Shown here: positions 42,863 through 51,853 of the stretch, one piece after another | How positions within the stretch are numbered: position 1 is the first letter of the stretch | Layout of the letters: each line of letters begins with the position of its first letter | DNA from: CAVQEG01 sp963711465 | GTDB taxonomy: Bacteria; Bacteroidota; Ignavibacteria; OLB7 | Length of the DNA stretch: 64,000 bases | Direction: 5' to 3' | Assembly: GCA_963711465.1 (NCBI GenBank) | Contig: CAVQEG010000001.1 | Location: 1,612,001-1,676,000, forward strand | Made by a program: the position numbers and the translations under genes | Notes under the pieces: generated by a model | Told to the model about the DNA's origin: nothing | What the model saw: the letters and a program-made list of their open reading frames with translations, nothing else | Databases searched by the model: none

Positions 42863-44710
42863 ATGACCATGAACCTCCCAGAGCGCCTGGAGCTGGGTCC
42901 GATCGTCATCGACGGACCGCTGGAGACGCTGCTGCGCGCCCGCGGCTACGACGAAACGCCCGTCGAGCTGTACAACCTGAAGAATCCGCTGCTGATCGAG
43001 CAGACGCACGGCGAGTTCATCGATGCGGGTGCGGAGATCATCCAGACCAACACGCGGGGCGCCAACGCACTGACGCTTTCGGCCTTCAAGCTTGCCGACC
43101 GCGTCTATGAGATCAACCGAAAGGGTGTGTGGCTGGCGCGAACCGCGGCACGGCACCAGGTGTACGTCGCCGGAACGGTGGGACCGGTCGGGAAATTCCT
43201 GACGCCGATCGGAAAAGTGCAGCCCGAGGAGGCGCGTGCGGCGTTCATGACACAGATCCACGCGCTGCTCGACGGGGACTGCGATCTGCTGCTGTTCAAG
43301 AGCTTCATCGACATCGAGGAGCTGGAGATCGCGCTCGATGCCGCGTGGCACATCTCGCGGGACGTTCCGGTGATTGCCCAAAAGACGTTCCCCGAGGACG
43401 GTGAGGTGCTGGCCACTGATTATCCACGCGAGATCGCGCGACGGATGTACCGCGAGGGGGTGATTGCAATCGGCACCAACGGGACCGTCGGACCGCAGCG
43501 GATGCGCGGAATCGTCCGTTCGCTCTACGGCGCGACCGACGCGATACTGTCCGCGCAGCCGGACATCGGAATTCCCACGCTCATCGACGGCCACGCAGTC
43601 TACAACGCCACCGTCGACTACGTCGCCGAATCCGCGCGTTCGCTCGTCGAGAGCGGCGTGACGATCATCGGTGTGGACGGCGGCGCAATGCCGGAGCATG
43701 TCCAGGCGATCGCCGAGGCAATCAGGGGAATGAAGACGGGTACGCCTGAGATTCGCCCGCGCAGAGAGCCGCGTCAGTCCGACGACGAATCGCGGCGCGC
43801 TGAGCCGAGCAGATTCCAGCAGAACCTCGGGCGGAAACTGCTGGTAACCGTCGAGCTGGACGTACCGCGGGGACTCGACATCTCGAGCGTGATCGACGGC
43901 GCGGCATACCTGCAGAAGCATGGCGTCGATGCGGTGGACATCACCGACGGCGCGCGCGCACGACTGCGGATGAGCTCGATCACGATCAGCCATCTGGTGC
44001 AGTCGCAGACGGGTATGGAGTGCATCACGCATCTGGCCTGTCGCGACCGGAACATGGTCGGGCTGCAGTCTGAGTTGCTCGGGGCCCACGCGCTCGGCAT
44101 TCGAAACATTCTGGCGATCACGGGCGATCCGGCGCATATCGGCGACTATCCGTACGCAACCTCGGTCTATGACGTCGACGCGATCGGTCTGATCCGTGCC
44201 GTGCGGAGAATGAACGAGGGGCTCGATCTGATGGGAAATCCTGTCGGTGCCCGCACGAATTTCCTCATCGCCTGCGCGGTCAATCCCGTGGCCGACGACC
44301 TCGATCGCGAGGTCCGGCGGCTGGAGCGCAAGGTCGCCGAGGGCGCGCAGGTGGCGTTCACCCAGCCGATTTTCGAAATCGACGCGTTCAGGGAATTCCA
44401 GGCGCGCACCGAGCACATTCCGGCGAAGATCATGCTGGGCGTGATTCCGTTGCGAACGGCGAAGCATGCGGAATTCCTCCACCACGAGGTGCCCGGCATG
44501 AACATACCGGATGCGATACAGCAGCGGATGCGCACTGCGGTGGAACCCTCCGAGGAGGGCGTTGCCATCGCGGTGGAGTTCCTGCAGAGCGTGCTCGAGT
44601 CGATGCGCGAGCGCATTGGCGGCATCTACCTGATGCCGCCGTTCAAGCGCTACGACATGGCCGTGGAGATCATGGACCGCGTCGGCGTCACGACCGTTAC
44701 CCATTCGTAG
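42863..44710 (+). CDS. Bifunctional homocysteine methyltransferase-like/methylenetetrahydrofolate reductase fusion
   Basis: 615 residues from ATG 42863. Residues ~10-290 form a homocysteine-methyltransferase fold (AGAEIIQTNTRGANAL, IGTNGTVGPQRM, PEHVQAIAEAI). The C-terminal domain (~315-615) is a MetF-type reductase (TITGDPAHIGDYPYATSV-like segment GDPAHIGDYPYA, AFTQPIFEIDAF, KIMLGVIPLR). The order is that of YitJ-type fusions in methionine synthesis. Notably, the three zinc-binding cysteines are missing: the NCxxGP site reads NG207TVGP, and the GGCCG site reads VDGGA (272-273). The methyltransferase half may be inactive, regulatory or mechanistically different. The reductase half looks intact. 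Confidence 0.88.
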   Translation: MTMNLPERLELGPIVIDGPLETLLRARGYDETPVELYNLKNPLLIEQTHGEFIDAGAEIIQTNTRGANALTLSAFKLADRVYEINRKGVWLARTAARHQVYVAGTVGPVGKFLTPIGKVQPEEARAAFMTQIHALLDGDCDLLLFKSFIDIEELEIALDAAWHISRDVPVIAQKTFPEDGEVLATDYPREIARRMYREGVIAIGTNGTVGPQRMRGIVRSLYGATDAILSAQPDIGIPTLIDGHAVYNATVDYVAESARSLVESGVTIIGVDGGAMPEHVQAIAEAIRGMKTGTPEIRPRREPRQSDDESRRAEPSRFQQNLGRKLLVTVELDVPRGLDISSVIDGAAYLQKHGVDAVDITDGARARLRMSSITISHLVQSQTGMECITHLACRDRNMVGLQSELLGAHALGIRNILAITGDPAHIGDYPYATSVYDVDAIGLIRAVRRMNEGLDLMGNPVGARTNFLIACAVNPVADDLDREVRRLERKVAEGAQVAFTQPIFEIDAFREFQARTEHIPAKIMLGVIPLRTAKHAEFLHHEVPGMNIPDAIQQRMRTAVEPSEEGVAIAVEFLQSVLESMRERIGGIYLMPPFKRYDMAVEIMDRVGVTTVTHS

Positions 44711-44717
44711 CCCGGCG

Positions 44718-46046
44718 GTGAGACCGATCGTGCTTGGCGGCGGAATGGCGGGCATCGCCGCTGCGGTGGCGCTGGCCGAACGCGGACTGTGTCCGCTCCT
44801 CGTCGAATCCCGCCCCTTTCTCGGCGGGCGCGCGAGATCCTTCACGCGCGGCCCCGGCGGCGACGAAATCGACAACGGACAGCATCTCATGATGGGGTGC
44901 TACCACGCCACCCTCCAGCTTCTCCGAACGCTCGGCACCGTCGGGTTCGTACGGATTCAGCCGCGCCTCGATGTCGCGTTTCGCAATGCCGACGGAACGC
45001 CCGATCGCCTTCTCGCCGCCGAACACCTCCCCTCACGCCTCGCGGTTCCCGCCGGACTGCTCCGGATGAAGGGACTGACACCTCTGGAACGCCTCCAGCT
45101 GCTGCGTGTGGCGTCGAACGCACGTCGTGGCGGCGCTCGGGCGTCGGAAACCGTTCGCGACTGGATGACGCGCATCGGTCAGTCACCTCGCGCCCAGGCA
45201 CGTCTCTGGGATCCGCTCGCGATCGCGACGATGAACACTCCTGCCGAACGCGCATCAGCTGTACTGCTTCAGGACATCCTCCGGCTGGCCTTCTTCGGCA
45301 CCGGCCGCGACGATTCGAAGCTGGCCGTTTCCACGGTGGGACTCTCGCGACTCGTCGAGCCGGCAGCGGAATTCCTCGGCGCGCGCGGCGGTACGGTGCT
45401 GACGGGAGCGCCGGTACGGGCGATTTCGTGGAACGCCCGACGCTACGAAGTGCACCTCGGCGACGGACGTGTACTCGAAACCAATTCCCTCATCTCCACC
45501 CTTCCCCCGCGGGCACTCTCGGCACTCATTCGATCGACGCCACTCCAGGACGCCATTGCCATTGCACCCGAACTTCTCGAGCCATCGCCGATCGTGTCGC
45601 TCTATCTGTGGATCGACGGCCCTGTCCGGTCGATTCCCCCGATCTGCGCGCTGATCGGAACGGCCACGCAGTGGGTATTCAACCGTCGGCACGGTGACGT
45701 TGGAGCCGAGAGCGCGGACCGACCCGGGCTCCTCTCCTGCACCATCAGTGCGGCGCACGCGGCGGCCGAGCAATCAGCCGACGTGGTAGCAGATCGGGCC
45801 TTTGCGGAGATCCGCAGCGCATTCCCCGAGCTCCCTCCGACGCAACTGGCGGATTCTCTGGTCATCCGGGAGCGCTTCGCGACGATTCAGCAGACGCCGA
45901 GATCCGACGCGCTGCGACCACGGGCGCGCACGGCACTTCCGGGACTCTTCCTCGCCGGAGACTGGACGGCGACGGGACTGCCGGCAACGATCGAAGGAGC
46001 GGTACGAAGTGGCGGTGCCGCCGCGGCGCTGGTCGAGTCGGGTTGA
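44718..46046 (+). CDS. hpnE: Hydroxysqualene dehydroxylase-type FAD oxidoreductase
   Basis: 442 residues from GTG 44718. It has an FAD Rossmann motif (VLGGGMAGIAAAVALAERG), ESRPFLGGRARSF, GQHLMMGCYH and a C-terminal FLAGDWTATGLPATIEGAV, matching HpnE/squalene-associated desaturases. HpnE reduces hydroxysqualene to squalene using FAD, toward hopanoids or other triterpenoids; related phytoene desaturases are the alternative. hpnC, hpnD and shc are not in the window. No good Shine-Dalgarno precedes the GTG. It starts seven bases after the upstream stop. Confidence 0.88.
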   Translation: MRPIVLGGGMAGIAAAVALAERGLCPLLVESRPFLGGRARSFTRGPGGDEIDNGQHLMMGCYHATLQLLRTLGTVGFVRIQPRLDVAFRNADGTPDRLLAAEHLPSRLAVPAGLLRMKGLTPLERLQLLRVASNARRGGARASETVRDWMTRIGQSPRAQARLWDPLAIATMNTPAERASAVLLQDILRLAFFGTGRDDSKLAVSTVGLSRLVEPAAEFLGARGGTVLTGAPVRAISWNARRYEVHLGDGRVLETNSLISTLPPRALSALIRSTPLQDAIAIAPELLEPSPIVSLYLWIDGPVRSIPPICALIGTATQWVFNRRHGDVGAESADRPGLLSCTISAAHAAAEQSADVVADRAFAEIRSAFPELPPTQLADSLVIRERFATIQQTPRSDALRPRARTALPGLFLAGDWTATGLPATIEGAVRSGGAAAALVESG

Positions 46047-46094
46047 GACATGGTGAACGTGAATTCGCCTTCCGACGCGCGCCTGCCTTGAATC

Positions 46095-46206
46095 GCATCG
46101 CGGTATCGCATCGCGGTATCGCATCGCGGTATCGCATCGCGGTATCGCATCGCGGTATCGCATCGCGGTATCGCATCGCGGTATCGCATCGCGGTATCGC
46201 ATCGCG
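46095..46206. repeat. 13-bp tandem repeat (minisatellite), eight copies
   Basis: The unit GCATCGCGGTATC occurs eight times exactly, plus a partial eight-base copy, between the convergent hpnE and barrel genes. The unit length is not a multiple of three, so any frame across it repeats with a 13-residue period. It is therefore an unlikely coding element despite open frames. Confidence 0.97.
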
Positions 46207-46252
46207 CCGTTGCTTTGCAATAACGGAAACGGATGGCGGCGGCGCATGCGAC

Positions 46253-46288
46253 ACGGGGCGAGTCGCACCTCACGTGCGCTCGCCCCGT
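46253..46288. terminator. Hairpin terminator between convergent genes
   Basis: A perfect 10-bp outer stem (ACGGGGCGAG / CTCGCCCCGT) encloses a second 5-bp stem (CGCAC / GTGCG). It lies between hpnE and the 46330-47133 gene and probably terminates transcription from both sides. No T-tract is present. Confidence 0.6.
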
Positions 46289-46329
46289 TGTCGGAATTCT
46301 CCCAGATCTCTTCCCGGTTGCCCGTCGAC

Positions 46330-47133
46330 TCAGAATGCCCGGCGGAAATCCACCTGCATCACGATCGAACTCAATCCCCAGTTCTCCGCGTTCGTCACGT
46401 CCGTCAGCCCGTAGTCGTAGAAGATCCCCGGCGTCATCAGCCACGCATCGTTGAACAGGCCGATCTCGAACTGAATGCCGCCCTTCAGCGAGAAGCGAAT
46501 CGAATTCCGCTCCGGAATCGGTCCGTCGAACAGCACCAGCCGACGCCCGTTGTCCTCGGCCGGAAGGTTGTCCGGATTGATGAACCGCGCATTCTGCGGC
46601 TCGACCAGCTGCTGAATCTGATGGTTGTTGCCACCCAGCACGTAGCCGAACGCCGGTCCCGCCGCCGCGGAAAATCGCAGGCCTCCAACGACGAGAAACT
46701 CCTGCTTGTAGAGTACCTCCGCGCTGACAAACGAATAGGTGATGTCCGACTGTGTCGTCACCGTCTGCGTGACCGGATCCTGCTCGCCCGGAATCAGCAC
46801 CAACGCGTCGGGCAGCGTCTGCGTGAAGGAACCCGGCCGCGACTCGTACTGTACCGACGGGACGATGCTCCACGTCTCACCGAACTGGAACTCAGCGGTC
46901 AGTCCGGCCAGAAAGCCCCAGCCGGTGCCGGAGGTGAACTCCGGACAGTTCGGATCGTCGATCGTGCGAAACCCGCCAGTGTGGAAGTTCCGGTTGATTC
47001 CAATGCGTGGTCCGACCAGAACCTTCGACTTGGGGACCGTCGGGTTGAGTGGATTGGACTGGGCGAACGCCGCGCTGCCGGAGGTGGCGACAAGGCAGCA
47101 GAAGACGAACACGAGTGTAGCGAAGGTCCTCAT
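46330..47133 (-). CDS. Outer-membrane beta-barrel (PorT/porin-like) protein
   Basis: 267 residues with a signal peptide ending at AAFAQ. The mature domain has repeated amphipathic strands with Gly/aromatic residues (GWGFLAGLTAEFQFGETW, FSLKGGIQFEIGLF, PGIFYDYGLTDV) and ends in a terminal Phe (FRRAF), as in outer-membrane barrels. It resembles Bacteroidota outer-membrane beta-barrel domain proteins. It has a candidate promoter (TAACTTTG) upstream at 47266-47273. Confidence 0.82.
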   Translation of the reverse strand: MRTFATLVFVFCCLVATSGSAAFAQSNPLNPTVPKSKVLVGPRIGINRNFHTGGFRTIDDPNCPEFTSGTGWGFLAGLTAEFQFGETWSIVPSVQYESRPGSFTQTLPDALVLIPGEQDPVTQTVTTQSDITYSFVSAEVLYKQEFLVVGGLRFSAAAGPAFGYVLGGNNHQIQQLVEPQNARFINPDNLPAEDNGRRLVLFDGPIPERNSIRFSLKGGIQFEIGLFNDAWLMTPGIFYDYGLTDVTNAENWGLSSIVMQVDFRRAF

Positions 47134-47265
47134 GTAGAAACTCCTCGGAACTATGTTTCAGATCAAATTGTCGAACTGCATGGGATATGAAGAGGCCGGC
47201 GGCCGCACGCATTCCAACGGTATATGGGCCCGTCGGGGAGGTCGGTACGGCGGAACGGAGAGGCG

Positions 47266-47273
47266 CAAAGTTA
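47266..47273 (-). promoter_or_regulatory. Bacteroidota-type -7 element TAACTTTG
   Basis: On the minus strand this is TAACTTTG, an exact TAnnTTTG match, 133 bases upstream of the 46330-47133 start. No TTG lies 19-21 bases further upstream. Confidence 0.45.
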
Positions 47274-47295
47274 CGCTTTTCCAACAACACGTGAC

Positions 47296-50200
47296 CTACT
47301 TCATCACGCTCATCGGTAGGGCCTGCGTGAATGCACCCGAGGTCAACCGGTAGTAGTAGCGTCCGCTCGAGAGTTCCGAGACATCGAGCACCACCGAATG
47401 ATCTCCGGCAGCCAGCACGCCGTCGACCAGCGTGCGCACCAAAGTGCCGTCAGCCCGGTATAACTCCAGTCGAGCAGGAGCTTCGAACCCAAGCGTGAAT
47501 TCGATCGCCGTCTTTGAAGAGACCGGATTGGGGTGGTTTTGTCGCAGTGCAAACGGCCCGGTGTACTCGAAGAGTCGCTCCTGAAGGCCGCAGATCTTCG
47601 AGACTTCGTACGGTACCGTCGCTTCCGAGGCGGCCGTGCAGCCATTGCCTGAGGCCGTCAGCGTGACCTGGAACGTGTCGCGCTTGTTGTCTCCAACGAA
47701 TGCGTGGAAGGGAATCGGCAGGAATTCGTAGCCGTCAAGCCACGATCGGTTCGAATCTCTCGGCTCGAAGCGCAGCACCACCACGCCCGCGTCAAGGTTC
47801 ACCGACTCGTCCACCGCTTTCCACATGCCGTCGTCGTTGATAGCGCGCCGTTCGAACTCCTTCTGATCGAATCGTGCCGTCGTCGGATTGAATTCCAGCC
47901 GCATCTCCACCTGCTGCTGCGGCAGATGCTTCCAGACGACATCGTCGACGACGACGTCGAGATCGAATTCGTCACCCGGTCCCATCGCCTCACCCGTTGC
48001 CGTCGCCGAAATCACGTTCACCTGCGGATGGCTCTCCAGCGTGTAGGCATGGTGAAAGACGCCCGGGATCTCGGCGAACTGCCAGGAGATCTCGAACTGC
48101 GTCGGACCGTCGACGCCATTGAAGTCGACGTCGAATTCGATCTGCTGAGTCTCGCCCGCCGCGAGTGTCTCGCCCGGCTGCGGCGCGGCAAGGAACGTGA
48201 CGATGCCGCCGGTCGGCGCCGACAGCCCGATGCGACCCTCGAACGTGAGATCGGTGTTGCCAGTGTTCAGAATTTCGATGCGACCGTGGCGCACCTCACA
48301 ACTGAACGCAGGTGACTCGTCGAAGACCGACTCGTCGATCGCGCCCGCCTCCAGTCCGAATCCGAGCAGCTCCGCCTGGATGACGGGCTGGATCTCGGAA
48401 CTCGTACGCGCCTGAATCGTGGCAGAGCGCTGGCCGGGTTCCAGCGGACTGAACTGCAGGTAGACCGGCAGGGAGTCGCCAGGAGCGAGCACCACCGGCT
48501 CGGCGATCTCCTGGGTGATGCGGAACTCCGATAGGTCACCGCTGACGATTTCCACGGTGTCGATGCGGATCGGTTCGTGCCCGGTATTTCGCACATACCG
48601 CAGTGAATCATGCGAGGTACCCACCCACTGGCGCATCCAGTCGCAGCCCTCGATCGTCGCCTGCACCTGGAATCCCGAACCGCGAAGCGTGTCGTAGGGA
48701 TCGTCGATGCCGTCGGCGTTCTCAGCGAACGCCGCGGTCACGAATGCGCGCTCGGCGTCCGGGGCGAAGGTCGTCGGCACCCACATCGTGTCGCCCGGCG
48801 GAAGCAACTGTCCCGATGGTTTGAAGACGGAGGCGTCCGGCGTGAATCCCCGCGGATCCTCCAGGCGCAGACCGGTGACCGTCGCCGTGTCGCCGTAGTC
48901 GGGGCCACTGATATTCATGATCGGCACCGCCCACGTCGAGTCGTGTCCGATCAGCAGCTTCCCATAGTCATGTCCGAGCACCGCCAGGGCCGGCATCACG
49001 CCGCGTCCGATGATATGCGATGCCGTATCGGTTTCCGCATTGCTGTAGAAGCGGATCTCCGCGGGGTAGTCGACCTTCGCCGTCGGCGCGAACGTGACGG
49101 CGAAGGACGTGTCCTCACCTGGAGCCAGACGCACCGGTGCCGGGAATGGAGTGACGAACGGAGTCGTGTAGGCCGGCGCGGCCAGATGAACGAGCACCGC
49201 CGAATCGATCACGAGCTCCGCCTGTCCTTCGTTCCAGACACGCAACGTCAGATCTCGCGTGCGACCGACGCGGACACGGCCGAAGTCGAGATCGTGCGTC
49301 GCGATGATCGGATAGGGAATCACCGCGTGAAGCGGGACTCGGTACTCGATGCAGCTGCTGACGAGTACGACGGTGTCGCGGAATTCTCCCCGCGACGAGG
49401 AACTGAAGTAGACCGTGACGTCGAGCGTCCCGTTCTTCGACAGCGAGACGTTGCGCGGTTGCGGCTGCAGCACGAATCCGCCCGCTCCACCCCGGGCCAG
49501 ATACGCTGAGTCGATCACCATCGTGCCGTCGGAGGGATTGGCGATCGTGACCTTCTGATTCACCGTGACGCCAATGTCCTGCAGCCCGAAGTCGATGTCC
49601 TCGGCACTGAAGGTGGGCGCGATCGTCTTCAGATCGAATTCGACAGTGGTCCGGTTGCCCTGCAAATCCTCGGCGATGATGACCGCGTGTCCGTCCTGTT
49701 TCGGATCGCTCAGCCGCGCCGTTCCGAGCGACATCTCATCGCCGACGATGAGCAGCGTCTTGGTGAACGTGATGTTGGTCGAATTGGCGCTGTCGAGCCA
49801 GACGTCACGCAGGCCGGACTCGGTGAATCCGCTGTCGGCGGCGAAGACCTGCATTCCGCCGCAGACCTCGCGCACGGTCAGCTTCGGATCGATATCGTCC
49901 GGGATATCGAACTTTCTGAGTCCTGCCCCGACAGGCCATCCGTAGGAGTCGAACTCGCCGATTCCGTACACGTATCCCCCGAAGAGGGCGTCGCCTTTGA
50001 CCACATACATCTCACCGTCGGGAAGTTCCACGGTCGCCCACACGTACTTCGTACCCGGAATGTCGCCCGTGACGAATCCCGCATACGTGTTGATCGGCTG
50101 AGCGTTGATGGTCGTTCGATCGAAGCCGTCCTTCTCCGAAACGATGGTGAAGAAATGGTGGTTGAACTGTCGGCCGTTGTTCTCGGCGTAGCCCGGCGTC

Positions 50201-51516
50201 AGCGGATAGTCGGGCATCGTCTGGAACACCGCCGCGTTGACGAACTGCTCTTCGGGCGTCGTCAGGATCAGGTACGGGTCGAACGGAACAGGAAGCGCCC
50301 CGCCCGGGGCCACGTTTGCGTTGCGATCGTCGGTGCCGGCTGACTGCGAGTAGTGGGCAACGAGCACCGGACGCGTCGCGGTAATGGTCGTCGGCGCGGT
50401 GATCGTGTCCTCATAAATCGAGTTGAGCGCCGTCGTCGCCGAAACGAAGCGGCCGTTGGTCGACGAGAGCGTAAAACCGATCGGCACGTCATCGATCGGA
50501 ACGATCCGAATTCTGTCACCGCCGTGTCTTCCGCCGAAGGGAATCACGAAGTACCGCTTGCCGAGTTCGTTGATCGGCGGCAGCATCTCGACCAGATGGT
50601 CCTTGGATTCGTAGGTGTAGGGAATTGCCGCCCGGACGTGTCCGGTCAGCACACCGACCGGCTTCTCGGCGACCACTTTTGAACCGGAGATATCCATCCG
50701 GCCACGGACGTTGTCACCATCCTGCACCTGAAACACATCGCCGCGATCGAGCACGCGTGTCGCAACGGTGCCGGCATAGACGCCGCCGAGTGTCGTGACG
50801 CGCGGGGTGACGTGAACGACGGTGGAATCTTCGAAGGCGATGATGGCGAACTCACCGTGGCGTGGCTCGACCTGCAGTTCATTGACGAGCGTATCGCGCC
50901 AGGTCGGCCTTGGCGGCCACTGAATCGGTGCGTAGTGATCGACGTTGTAGTTGACGGTGACGTAGCGTGTTCCCCACGCCTTGACCGGCAGCGCCAGGTA
51001 GCCATCGGAGGTCTGCTCTCGGCCGTTGTAGCAGTAGACGCTGATCGGCAGATCCGAGGCGATGTCGATGCCCTTTTTGAACACGCCCTCGCCAATGCAT
51101 TCAAAGTATTCGGGAACGATGACGGTCTGCAGTTCGAACGGAGCCAGATCGAGCTGGGTGGGTGTCGACCCATCGGCCGGGGCGATGGTGACGTGCGTGG
51201 CGAATCGTGAGGTGATCTGAATCGAGTACTGGTAGAAATTGCGCTTCGACTGCTCGGTCTCATTCTGCATGAAACCGACCACGAAGTGGGTGCCCTCGGC
51301 GTTGGAGCCGAGCACCGACGGACCACCCGTCTTCTCTCCTTCCGGCGACATCCGAAACCGCGAGGTATGTGGTGGCCCCAACTGCAGTGCGTGCGAGTCG
51401 CTCCTCACGGTGGGCTCCACGCGCACGGGTGCATCGGTAACCGTCTGCGAGACGGCAGACTGAACACACAGGAGCACAGCAGAGGAGACGGTGAGCAGCA
51501 GCGCGACGGCTCTCAT
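47296..51516 (-). CDS. Giant IgGFc-binding-type surface protein with T9SS sorting domain
   Basis: 1406 residues from ATG 51516; a TTG 30 bases upstream is disfavoured because it precedes a polar leader. A signal peptide ends at AVSQ. The IgGFc-type N-terminal domain (~60-520) has VPEYFECIGEG, SDGYLALPVKAWG, EFAIIAFEDSTVV and KDHLVEMLPPINELG. Several choice-of-anchor-D/Ig-like domains (~620-1050; DFGLQDIGVTVNQKV, DFGRVRVGRTRDLTL) follow. The C-terminus carries a T9SS type-A sorting domain (HPNPVSSKTAIEF ... ELSSGRYYYRLTSGAF). It is the largest protein in the window. A candidate promoter lies 125 bases upstream (51641-51669). Confidence 0.9.
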   Translation of the reverse strand: MRAVALLLTVSSAVLLCVQSAVSQTVTDAPVRVEPTVRSDSHALQLGPPHTSRFRMSPEGEKTGGPSVLGSNAEGTHFVVGFMQNETEQSKRNFYQYSIQITSRFATHVTIAPADGSTPTQLDLAPFELQTVIVPEYFECIGEGVFKKGIDIASDLPISVYCYNGREQTSDGYLALPVKAWGTRYVTVNYNVDHYAPIQWPPRPTWRDTLVNELQVEPRHGEFAIIAFEDSTVVHVTPRVTTLGGVYAGTVATRVLDRGDVFQVQDGDNVRGRMDISGSKVVAEKPVGVLTGHVRAAIPYTYESKDHLVEMLPPINELGKRYFVIPFGGRHGGDRIRIVPIDDVPIGFTLSSTNGRFVSATTALNSIYEDTITAPTTITATRPVLVAHYSQSAGTDDRNANVAPGGALPVPFDPYLILTTPEEQFVNAAVFQTMPDYPLTPGYAENNGRQFNHHFFTIVSEKDGFDRTTINAQPINTYAGFVTGDIPGTKYVWATVELPDGEMYVVKGDALFGGYVYGIGEFDSYGWPVGAGLRKFDIPDDIDPKLTVREVCGGMQVFAADSGFTESGLRDVWLDSANSTNITFTKTLLIVGDEMSLGTARLSDPKQDGHAVIIAEDLQGNRTTVEFDLKTIAPTFSAEDIDFGLQDIGVTVNQKVTIANPSDGTMVIDSAYLARGGAGGFVLQPQPRNVSLSKNGTLDVTVYFSSSSRGEFRDTVVLVSSCIEYRVPLHAVIPYPIIATHDLDFGRVRVGRTRDLTLRVWNEGQAELVIDSAVLVHLAAPAYTTPFVTPFPAPVRLAPGEDTSFAVTFAPTAKVDYPAEIRFYSNAETDTASHIIGRGVMPALAVLGHDYGKLLIGHDSTWAVPIMNISGPDYGDTATVTGLRLEDPRGFTPDASVFKPSGQLLPPGDTMWVPTTFAPDAERAFVTAAFAENADGIDDPYDTLRGSGFQVQATIEGCDWMRQWVGTSHDSLRYVRNTGHEPIRIDTVEIVSGDLSEFRITQEIAEPVVLAPGDSLPVYLQFSPLEPGQRSATIQARTSSEIQPVIQAELLGFGLEAGAIDESVFDESPAFSCEVRHGRIEILNTGNTDLTFEGRIGLSAPTGGIVTFLAAPQPGETLAAGETQQIEFDVDFNGVDGPTQFEISWQFAEIPGVFHHAYTLESHPQVNVISATATGEAMGPGDEFDLDVVVDDVVWKHLPQQQVEMRLEFNPTTARFDQKEFERRAINDDGMWKAVDESVNLDAGVVVLRFEPRDSNRSWLDGYEFLPIPFHAFVGDNKRDTFQVTLTASGNGCTAASEATVPYEVSKICGLQERLFEYTGPFALRQNHPNPVSSKTAIEFTLGFEAPARLELYRADGTLVRTLVDGVLAAGDHSVVLDVSELSSGRYYYRLTSGAFTQALPMSVMK

Positions 51517-51640
51517 GTTCGGATCGCTCAGTGGAGATTGAAACAATGGATCAGAATCAGTTCCTCGTCATCGAATCACGAAGTCAGAACGTGGAGGGAT
51601 CGGGTTGGGCACCCGGGCCAGACGCGTACGGAGAAGAAAT

Positions 51641-51669
51641 CAATATACGCATCGTACAACCCGATACAA
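51641..51669 (-). promoter_or_regulatory. Bacteroidota-type promoter, TTG-N19-TATATTG
   Basis: Read on the minus strand, TTG (51669-51667) is followed after exactly 19 bases by TATATTG (51647-51641). This matches the -33 TTG and -7 TAnnTTTG consensus apart from one missing T. It would drive the 47296-51516 gene with a 5' UTR of about 120 bases. Confidence 0.6.
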
Positions 51670-51785
51670 GTTGGCTCGACGTCGCTCGATTGATCCCCAT
51701 GGACGGGTGATTCGCGTCCGACAGCGGCCGGGCGGAACCCTTCGACGCGGAATGTGTCGCGGGCAGGACGAGCGCGGGAATACGC

Positions 51786-51820
51786 CACGCCCGCTCTCCG
51801 TATAACGGTGAGCGGGCGTG
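51786..51820 (-). terminator. Strong hairpin terminator after the OmpA/PD40 gene
   Basis: An 11-bp perfect stem (CACGCCCGCTC / GAGCGGGCGTG) is extended inward, across a T/T mismatch, by CCGT/ACGG around an ATA loop. It is 34 bases beyond the stop of the 51854 gene on the minus strand, within the 337-base gap to the next gene. Confidence 0.65.
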
Positions 51821-51853
51821 TTGGGTTATCGTCACTAGTGCGCAGCTGCCGTG

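Noticed and set aside
42062..44890. 942-residue minus-strand open frame
   Set aside because: It is the reverse of the Mo-oxidoreductase, cytochrome and HMT/MTHFR genes. No signal, motif or plausible family is seen.
46095..46206. CRISPR array
   Set aside because: The repeats are directly adjacent with no spacers and are only 13 bp long.
46043..46414. Open frames through the 13-bp repeat with a 13-residue periodic product
   Set aside because: The repeat is between genes, the frames have no start context or homology, and the period arises from a unit that is not a multiple of three. It was treated as a minisatellite rather than a protein.
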